64,000 nucleotides of DNA from Cepaea nemoralis (Eukaryota; Mollusca; Gastropoda; Stylommatophora; Helicidae): assembly GCA_014155875.1 (NCBI GenBank), contig JACEFZ010027104.1, positions 68,501 through 132,500 of the forward strand. Direction: 5' to 3'. The notes under the pieces were generated by a model, which saw only the letters and a program-made list of their open reading frames with translations, was not told the DNA's origin and made no database searches. The translations under genes were made by a program, and so were the position numbers. The first letter of the stretch is position 1; each line of letters starts with the position of its first letter. Below are positions 56,230-64,000 of the stretch, piece after piece.

Positions 56230-56335
56230 TACTATATTCTTTACAGGACGCTGCGACCAACCCCATGATGATGGTCTAGACAGTTTTATTTTCAGCAGTG
56301 TGTCATTGCTTCCTGCATGAGAAGTCAAGTCTTAA
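56230..56335 (-). repeat. SINE family C, reverse fragment
   Basis: TTTACAGGACGCTGCGACCA and a degraded TCATTGCTTCCTG. Confidence 0.5.
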
Positions 56336-56339
56336 GTCC

Positions 56340-57720
56340 ACTATAGGTAATATGACTCCACTGTTCTCTGCGTGCTGATACTCGTGGAAATGAGGACTGC
56401 GTGAGACTTATTTCAATTTATAATACGAACGGCACATAACATTACACATTTCTGACTTCTTAAGAAAAGGTCTCTACTTTGCATTGCATATTATAATTTT
56501 CAAATATAATTTCTAACACATTGAGAAAAGAAATAAACACAGAGATGAATAATATGGGGAGAACATGAGCAAAGGCGGCAAGATACAGATAGATCAGATT
56601 GATGTGAGTTGTTGGGAAGGGGGGGGGGGGGGGGGTTATGCCCTAATAGGGGATTAAAGGCAAAAGAAGAAGAACATTCAATAGGCAGTTGAGAATATGA
56701 AATGTTAATTTCAACTATGACATTGTAAATTTGCGCTTAACGAAATGAAAATGAAAATAACAATAGAGTTAAAATAAGAAGTCCCGTTAGCAACCTATGC
56801 TGGCAAGAATTCACTCACTGGCACCTGGTTGTCTTGATAGATGGTATTCTGTTACAATGTGCTTCAAAAACGGCATACTAATTACAAACCATGGCGGTGA
56901 GACTAGGGATGGAGTTATACCTCTGCACAGCACAAAGCCTGGGCTGAATTTACAGATACCATGGGTTGCTTGTGCATCGTGATCCCTCTCTCGGCCTGCC
57001 CAGTTTACTGGCAAACTGGTTTAGTTGTTATAAGTCTGTTAAAAATATTAATAAGTAAGTAAAGGACTTTTTTTACATGCTCGAAGAAGTAGATATTAGA
57101 GGAGAACTAAATATTAGAGTAGAAGTAGATATTAGAAGACAGAATCGAAAGATTCCTAAATGTCTCACTGAAGCAGTGAAGTTACTTTAACGCTTGAAGA
57201 GTCCGCGAAGCTTTTCTATAATTTGGAAAAATGCCTGCATCTTACTGATATGTCTGTTGTTAGGTGTGCTTTTCGAACTTCATCTTCTCACTTTATTTCT
57301 CACTACCGTGTTATTTCTGTGCTGTAGAGAAATCAAATGCGGCCAAAAAGAGAACCGATTTCGAAACTGTGTTAATTTGTTAAAACTTATGTTAAATTTA
57401 TGACAGTTCGCAAAACAACGTTATGAGTAGCTTTATTTCAAGCAGGGAAATTGTAGTTAGAACACGCAAACAGTAATAGAACGCAAAGTGAGTTGTAATG
57501 AACGTTGACAATGAGCAACAAATGTCAATAAAATGTGGAACCACAGCCCACGGTAAACAAAGTCCGATCTTCATCTACCGTAAATAATTCAATAATTAAC
57601 TCCACGGAGAATGGAGCCAGTCGGCAACTTAGTGGAAACACGCAGAGGTTGAATTAACACAAAGATACAGTGTATGTATTTTACAGTAAGTAGGCCTAAA
57701 ACGGAGTATTGATTGCACAC
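56340..57720. other. No recognisable gene
   Basis: AT-rich, with a poly-G tract at 56618-56636. A hydrophobic 69-residue reading at 57194-57403 has no recognisable relative. Confidence 0.35.
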
Positions 57721-57724
57721 AATA

Positions 57725-58050
57725 AACAGGATCTATAACGTTTAGTGGATGATGTTACTGCATATTGTAAGAAAATAGGGTTGGAATTAAGCTATAAGGG
57801 GAAAACATATCGTCGACCCCCAAGAAGAAAGAAATACTACATTGTAATAATCCAGTAAACAGGAAAAATCCTAAACAGGTGAATCGGTACGTCTATCTTA
57901 TGACAGTCATAACATCTAACATAAGATGCATTGCATAGATTAGACCAGGTAGCCAAGACGGAAAACATACTAATGAAAAGCTATCAATTACAGTGAGAAA
58001 CAAGCGTTAAAAGTGCCATGGAGAACCTATTCTATTACAGGAAAAAAAAA
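57725..58050 (+). mobile_element. Degenerate LINE RT fragment
   Basis: Scattered over frames: KIGLELSYKGKTYRRPPRRK and a QVNRYVYL-like segment, aligning with the region before and at 16680-16800. Stops throughout. Confidence 0.5.
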
Positions 58051-58155
58051 AGAGGGATAAAAGGCACGAGGATAGACTTCACTGCACGGGGTTTCATTCC
58101 ACATGGCTCGGCGCAACTACTTCGCCACGGAGACTCCCTGTTAGCAGAAAGTCAA
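58050..58155 (-). repeat. SINE family A, reverse, 3-prime part
   Basis: GACTTCACTGCACGGGGTTT and CATTCCACATGGCTCGG are the reverse complement of 5290-5340. Confidence 0.65.
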
Positions 58156-58286
58156 GCATGGACAATATTCAGACAAGCTAATCAATATCTAACAGTAATG
58201 AACATTTCTGATAAATATGCAAATACCATGGACTGGCAGACTCGCTCGTTCTATCGAGGACAGATTACGATCGGAGAACGCAGAGG

Positions 58287-59575
58287 ATGCCTCGCGTTAG
58301 AAGTGCTGCGCAGAGACATGCACTATATGCAGCCGGGAAGAAGAAGGCAGAGGCGAAGAAGGCCGCGGCTACTGCTGAGCCCATATCTACACACATCAGT
58401 CCGGCTCCTACACCAGCTGAAACCGCCCCCTTAGCTGAAGAAACCACAACTGAAGCTAGCAGCAGCCGTGAAGTTGTCAACAGCATCAAGGTTATACAGC
58501 CCAGTTCAATATACCCCCACACAGGAGGAAACAACAACAACAACAGATGATTTCACCGGCAAAATACTGCTAAAGACAGACAAGTGTTGGAGAAGCCAAA
58601 ATGTCGGCGCTACCAACAGACAAGATACTCAGTCTGCTGGAAAATGAGCTGGGAAGAAACATCATCAAAAACCCGAAGACCACGGCAACGCAGAAGATTG
58701 CACAAGAAGAGAAAGCCGACATCGAGCTTCACCACGGCATCTTATTGGAAGCCACCCGGCACCGCACAAGTAAACGATAGGTCATTAAACGAGTCAAGAC
58801 CCATCTCACCAACGACCAGATCAGAGAGATGCTGACAAGAGAGAATAGGAAACTCAAGATCACCAGTGCCGAGAGGATCATTGGCAAGAATAACATACAG
58901 TCCACAGTCGTCATCGTAACATCGGAGGACCGAATGATCCCCAATACATTAGATGGGACAAGAAAGATCAAGTTCCAGAGCACTACATACCAAGACTGCT
59001 GCAGTGTTATAAGAGCCAGAAATTTTGGCACACCCGTGCCACCTGCAAGAGTGAGATGGAGGTATATAGATACTGCTCTGGACCCCATCCATACAGTCAG
59101 TGCCAGCATGCAAAGATCGACAAGGACTTCAGGAGGCCTAACACTAACAGAAAGTGCGCCAACTGCCTCGGCAACCATAGAACCAGGTACCTCGGCTGCC
59201 CCTGCCACCAAGATAGCAAGGAAGCAATGAAGATAGCCATCAAAACTAATCTGCCCTATACAGAGGCTAGGAGGCAGTACGAGGCCACCAATCGACTCAC
59301 AAAAAGTGACAAAGCGCAACTGGAAAGCCAACTGAAGGACCTGAGAGCAAAGTTCAACAGCATGGAAGAAGAAAAAGATAAGACGCAAGAAACACAGACA
59401 AGAGCCGTTCAGCGCATCCCGGACAAACTGAAACAAGTTCAGCAGAAGATTTAGCAGGATATAGCTCGAATGGCTGCTATAAAAGCAGAGACTGACGAAA
59501 CTCTATCAAAAATTCAAGAAGAAAGAGAAAAGACAGGTCTGCATGGAGTAGAATGTGCCTGGCCCTGCAGCCAGC
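58287..59575 (+). mobile_element. LINE ORF1-like (zinc-knuckle, coiled coil), broken
   Basis: Starts MPRVRSAAQRHALYAAGKKK with an Ala/Lys- and Thr/Pro-rich region. The reading then shifts frame several times (about 58550, 58765 stop, 58975). Further on come LLQCYKSQKFWHTRATC and YCSGPHPYSQC, then CANCLGNHRTRYLGCP: a run of CCHC knuckles, the first with Cys-to-Ser change. 59220-59575 is a Lys/Glu/Gln-rich coiled coil. This is the gag-like ORF1 layout of I/Jockey-type LINEs, an RNA-binding chaperone. Confidence 0.72.
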
Positions 59576-59885
59576 AGGGTTAGGATTGGCTAGCCTCTCC
59601 TAGGAGGGGTGGAAAGTGAAAATTAGTAGCCTGCCGATGACCCGCGGACTACACAAGTCAACCCCCACCTCCACGTGGTGCAGACTAGGAAACAATGACC
59701 GCGAGGTCATGGGCTAACGGGGCTATGGCTCGCCATAAGGGATGGACTCACTGTGGTCATATTTGTGTCCTAAACCTGCGACTGGCCTAGCAAGCCGGCA
59801 GGGGATATTCATATTGCTAGTAGAAAAACTAAGAAGTATAAACGGACTGACCCAAACGGATATCGACCCGGCAATGTTAACTGAC
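59576..59885 (+). other. Noncoding linker between LINE ORF1 and RT remnants
   Basis: GC-rich, with GGTTAGGATTGGCTAGCC and CCCCACCTCCACGTGGTGC. No coding sequence. The endonuclease and RT fingers expected between ORF1 and the palm are absent. Confidence 0.5.
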
Positions 59886-60740
59886 TACGAGATAGATCAG
59901 CAACAAAAGTGAATGCATGGTGAGAGCAACTGGAAGTCACTCAGAACCCTTCACCATAAAATCCGGAGTACGACAAGGTTGTGTCCTGTCCCCTCTCTTG
60001 TTCATAACATATATAGACAACATATGTAAAGAAACCAGCCAAACAGAGACCGCAAGAATACCGCATGACGAGAACACAGAAGAAGAACCATCTGCAAATT
60101 ACACCATTAGAGAACTCCTGTCTGCGGACGACCAAGCACTAATAGCAAAACCAGAAGCTGAATTACAAGACCACATGAATAGTCTCTAAACGAAATGTGT
60201 AGGGAACATAACATGAAAATTAGCACAATCAAAACAGAGGTAATGACTATAACTAAAGAAGAATAAACAACAACAATTCACCTAAACGAACATCCCTTGA
60301 AACAGTAAAGAGTTTCAAGTACCTAGGAAGTATAATATCATCAAATGGCAGATCAGAAGACGAGATTGAAAATAGATACAATAAGGCAAACCAACTCATT
60401 GGACAAATGGCACCAATACTAAAGTACAAACATGTATCAATAACAACTAAGAAAGCACTTTACAACACAATCTTCCTACCAACTCTGGGCTAACAATGCC
60501 AAACCTGGACAATGACAGAAAAAGAGAAAAGAAAAATTACAACAGTAATGAGATTCCTGAGAAAAATACTCAAAGTATCAAGAAGATATAAGATCAGAAA
60601 TTAAGAAATCAGGACTAAAGTGGGGGTTACAGCAGCACTAGATTTTATTAGAAAGCAGCAAGTCAAATGTTTTGGCCATGCAAGTAGGTTACCATTCAAT
60701 ATGCTCCTATCTCCACTTCCTGATTCTTTGATTCTCTAAA
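59886..60740 (+). mobile_element. LINE RT palm and C-terminal remnants
   Basis: FTIKSGVRQGCVLSPLLFIT, then LLSADDQALIAKPEAELQDH (catalytic ADD kept, preceding Tyr/Phe changed to Ser). After stops: SFKYLGSIISSNGRSEDEIE, KKALYNTIFLPTLG, VMRFLRKILKVS and VKCFGHASRL. Multiple frame breaks. Confidence 0.75.
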
Positions 60741-60825
60741 CCAAACGACTGACTATACTCCCGTCAACTGCAAAACTTCCATACACATCACTTAGTCACT
60801 TGTGAATGTTTACAACAGTTTTCTC

Positions 60826-60990
60826 TTCTTCGTCTTCTTCTTCTTCTTCTTCAGCATTCCGAGCCATTGAGGTTCTTTGCTGCAAATACAATCTGTCTCC
60901 ATTCATCTCTCTGGTGGACCTTCTCTTGCCAGTCGTTGATTCCAAGTGCTTGTAGGTCTGTATGTATTTTATCTCTCCACCGCAACGAGA
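60826..60990 (-). mobile_element. LINE 3-prime end with (GAA)n tail, reverse
   Basis: Minus strand RWRDKIHTDLQALGINDWQE and RDEWRQIVFAAK, then a stop and GAAGAAGAAGAAGAA. The same type of tail ends the nested element at 42707. Confidence 0.7.
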
Positions 60991-61335
60991 AATTCTATCA
61001 CAATTCGCTGCTTATAACGCAAGTTACTAACACGCTGCATTTAAACAATTTATAGCAGCCACATTATTTGACCGTTTGGATTGCAATTTGGTGCACATAA
61101 GTGGTACATGCTATAGTTGAAGTGTGCAAAATTGTCCGCTTCTAACTTCATTAATAGTTGAGAAAAATGATGTGGTGCATTATTTTCTGAACGACCCTCG
61201 TACTGTTCCTAACTTATAAGTAATATGTTCCTTGGTGTATTTTCTATCCGGTGTCTTTTATGTAGCCGTATATAGACATTCTTCTATTTAAACACAGGGT
61301 AACATATCTGATTGTCCACTAAATATACTGATAAA
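60991..61335. other. No recognisable feature
   Basis: AT-rich flank of the satellite. Confidence 0.4.
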
Positions 61336-61337
61336 TA

Positions 61338-64000
61338 GTGTGTGTTGGAGGAAAGCTTGTAACAACTAGGAAGACAGAGTGTGTTGGAGGAAAGCTTGTA
61401 ACAACTAGGAAGATAGAGTGTGTTGGAGGAAAGCTTGTAACAACTAGGAAGACAGAGTGTGTTGGAGGAAAGCTTGTAACAACTAGGAAGATAGAGTGTG
61501 TTGGAGGAAAGCTTGTAACAACTAGGAAGATAGAGTGTGTTGGAGGAAAGCTTGTAACAACTAGGAAGACAGAGTGTGTTGGAGGAAAGCTTTTAACAAC
61601 TAGGAAGATAGAGTGTGTTGGAGGAAAGCTTGTAACAACTAGGAAGATAGAGTGTGTTGGAGGAAAGCTTGTAACAACTAGGAAGATAGAGTGTGTTGGA
61701 GGAAAGCTTGTAACAACTAGGAAGATAGAGTGTGTTGGAGGAAAGCTTGTAACAACTAGGAAGATAGAGTGTGTTGGTGGAAAGCTTGTAACAACTAGGA
61801 AGATAGAGTGTGTTGGAGGAAAGCTTGTAACAACTAGGAAGATAGAGTGTGTTGGAGGAAAGCTTGTAACAACTAGGAAGATAGAGTGTGTTGGAGGAAA
61901 GCTTGTAACAACTAGGAAGATAGAGTGTGTTGGAGGAAAGCTTGTAACAACTAGGAAGATAGAGTGTGTTGGAGGAAAGCTTGTAACAACTAGGAAGATA
62001 GAGTGTGTTGGAGGAAAGCTTGTAACAACTAGGAAGATAGAGTGTGTTGGAGGAAAGCTTGTAACAACTAGGAAGACAAAGTGTGTTGGAGGAAAGCTTG
62101 TAACAACTAGGAAGACAAAGTGTGTTGGAGGAAAGCTTGTAACAACTAGGAAGACAAAGTGTGTTGGAGGAAAGCTTGTAACAACTAGGAAGACAAAGTG
62201 TGTTGGAGGAAAGCTTGTAACAACTAGGAAGATAGAGTGTGTTGGAGGAAAGCTTGTAACAACAAGGAAGATAGAGTGTGTTGGAGGAAAGCTTGTAACA
62301 ACTAGGAAGATAGAGTGTGTTGGAGGAAAGCTTGTAACAACTAGGAAGATAGAGTGTGTTGGAGGAAAGCTTGTAACAACTAGGAAGATAGAGTGTGTTG
62401 GAGGAAAGCTTGTAACAACTAGGAAGATAGAGTGTGTTGGAGGAAAGCTTGTAACAACTAGGAAGATAGAGTGTGTTGGAGGAAAGCTTGTAACAACTAG
62501 GAAGATAGAGTGTGTTGGAGGAAAGCTTGTAACAACTAGGAAGATAGAGTGTGTTGGAGGAAAGCTTGTAACAACTAGGAAGATAGAGTGTGTTGGAGGA
62601 AAGCTTGTAACAACTAGGAAGATAGAGTGTGTTGGAGGAAAGCTTGTAACAACTAGGAAGATAGAGTGTGTTGGAGGAAAGCTTGTAACAACTAGGAAGA
62701 TAGAGTGTGTTGGAGGAAAGCTTGTAACAACTAGGAAGATAGAGTGTGTTGGAGGAAAGCTTGTAACAACTAGGAAGACAAAGTGTGTTGGAGGAAAGCT
62801 TGTAACAACTAGGAAGACAAAGTGTGTTGGAGGAAAGCTTGTAACAACTAGGAAGACAAAGTGTGTTGGAGGAAAGCTTGTAACAACTAGGAAGACAAAG
62901 TGTGTTGGAGGAAAGCTTGTAACAACTAGGAAGACAAAGTGTGTTGGAGGAAAGCTTGTAACAACTAGGAAGACAAAGTGTGTTGGAGGAAAGCTTGTAA
63001 CAACTAGGAAGACAAAGTGTGTTGGAGGAAAGCTTGTAACAACTAGGAAGACAAAGTGTGTTGGAGGAAAGCTTGTAACAACTAGGAAGACAAAGTGTGT
63101 TGGAGGAAAGCTTGTAACAACTAGGAAGACAAAGTGTGTTGGAGGAAAGCTTGTAACAACTAGGAAGATAGAGTGTGTTGGAGGAAAGCTTGTAACAACT
63201 AGGAAGATAGAGTGTGTTGGAGGAAAGCTTGTAACAACTAGGAAGATAGAGTGTGTTGGAGGAAAGCTTGTAACAACTAGGAAGATAGAGTGTGTTGGAG
63301 GAAAGCTTGTAACAACTAGGAAGATAGAGTGTGTTAGAGGAAAGCTTGTAACAACTAGGAAGACAAAGTGTGTTGGAGGAAAGCTTGTAACAACTAGGAA
63401 GACAAAGTGTGTTGGAGGAAAGCTTGTAACAACTAGGAAGACAAAGTGTGTTGGAGGAAAGCTTGTAACAACTAGGAAGACAAAGTGTGTTGGAGGAAAG
63501 CTTGTAACAACTAGGAAGATAGAGTGTGTTGGAGGAAAGCTTGTAACAACTAGGAAGATAGAGTGTGTTGGAGGAAAGCTTGTAACAACTAGGAAGATAG
63601 AGTGTGTTGGAGGAAAGCTTGTAACAACTAGGAAGATAGAGTGTGTTGGAGGAAAGCTTGTAACAACTAGGAAGATAGAGTGTGTTAGAGGAAAGCTTGT
63701 AACAACTAGGAAGATAGAGTGTGTTAAAGGAAGGATTGTAACAACTAGGAAGATAGAGTGTGTTAAAGGAAGGATTGTAACAACTAGGAAGACAGCGTAT
63801 GTTAGAGGATAGGTTTAACAAAGGGGAAGACAGAGTGTGTTAGAGGAAAGATAGTAACAAAAGGAAGACAACGTGTGATAGAGGAAAGATTGTATCAACT
63901 AGGAAGAGAGAGAGAACTTTAGAGGGAAGGTTGTAACAACTGGGAAGACATTGTAACAACTATGAAGACAAAGTGTGTTAGAGGTAAGGTTGTAACACCT
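61338..64000. repeat. 39-bp satellite, more than 60 units, continuing past the window
   Basis: Unit TGTGTTGGAGGAAAGCTTGT plus AACAACTAGGAAGAYARAG. There is no indel across 63 units, so both strands stay open (CVGGKLVTTRK[IT][EK] on plus, LPSCYKLSSNTLY on minus). Three junction variants (GACAGAG, GATAGAG, GACAAAG) occur in blocks. Units decay after about 63720. Variants are mostly amino-acid changing, so there is no sign of coding constraint. Confidence 0.97.

Noticed and set aside
61338..63821. 824- and 742-residue open frames on opposite strands as repeat proteins
   Set aside because: They come from a 39-bp satellite whose unit is a multiple of three. Variants are mostly amino-acid changing, both strands are open, and there is no gene context.

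Overview
The window looks like gene-poor, repeat-rich animal nuclear DNA. Introns with GT/AG borders, tRNA-headed SINEs, several LINE families, a hAT transposon and long microsatellites are all visible. The LINE proteins and SINEs resemble those of lophotrochozoans, and a gastropod mollusc is the best guess; that is an inference from family resemblance, not a database result.

Left part (1-11.3 kb): the one apparently intact host gene is a Not-type (notochord/NOTO class) homeobox gene on the minus strand. A 901-nt first exon (complement 9857-10757, EH1 repressor motif) joins in matching phase to a 121-nt exon (complement 3823-3943) holding the first half of the homeodomain. The second half is not in the window and should lie beyond the left edge. 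Both introns are packed with SINEs, including one with a perfect 15-bp target-site duplication (TSD) at 5117-5356.

11.3-31 kb: nested retrotransposon debris. It holds a 59-bp minisatellite (13.8-15.5 kb) flanked by a ~0.57-kb direct duplication, many SINEs of four or more families, LINE fragments, an I-like LINE with RNase H (25.0-26.7 kb) whose tail has grown into (TAAC)n/(TGAC)n, and large (CAA)n, (TTG)n and (AT)n tracts.

31.5-38 kb: two intronless, broken gene copies. The first is a SRCIN1/KIAA1217 (p140Cap/sickle-tail) type gene with frameshifts, stops and a SINE inside. The second is an importin-4 fragment with a large internal deletion, embedded in an old tandem array (36.2-40.4 kb).

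40.5-51.4 kb: a nearly complete Tx1/L1-like LINE on the minus strand, split by a 1665-bp noncoding element with a 12-bp TSD. A 1.3-kb duplication (45.7-47.2 and 49.8-51.2 kb) follows, in which one copy carries a SINE and the other preserves the empty site.

51.5-64 kb: a SINE with an 11-bp TSD and LINE-like tail, an unexplained block of consecutive perfect hairpins (54.13-54.45 kb), a 1128-bp hAT element with terminal inverted repeats (TIRs) and TSD, a LINE with zinc-knuckle ORF1 next to reverse transcriptase (RT) remnants, and a 39-bp satellite from 61.3 kb to the window end with a visible 351-bp higher-order period.

No operon-like or defence-like system is present. The most interesting items are the split Not gene, the nested Tx1 insertion, the retrocopies and the hairpin block.
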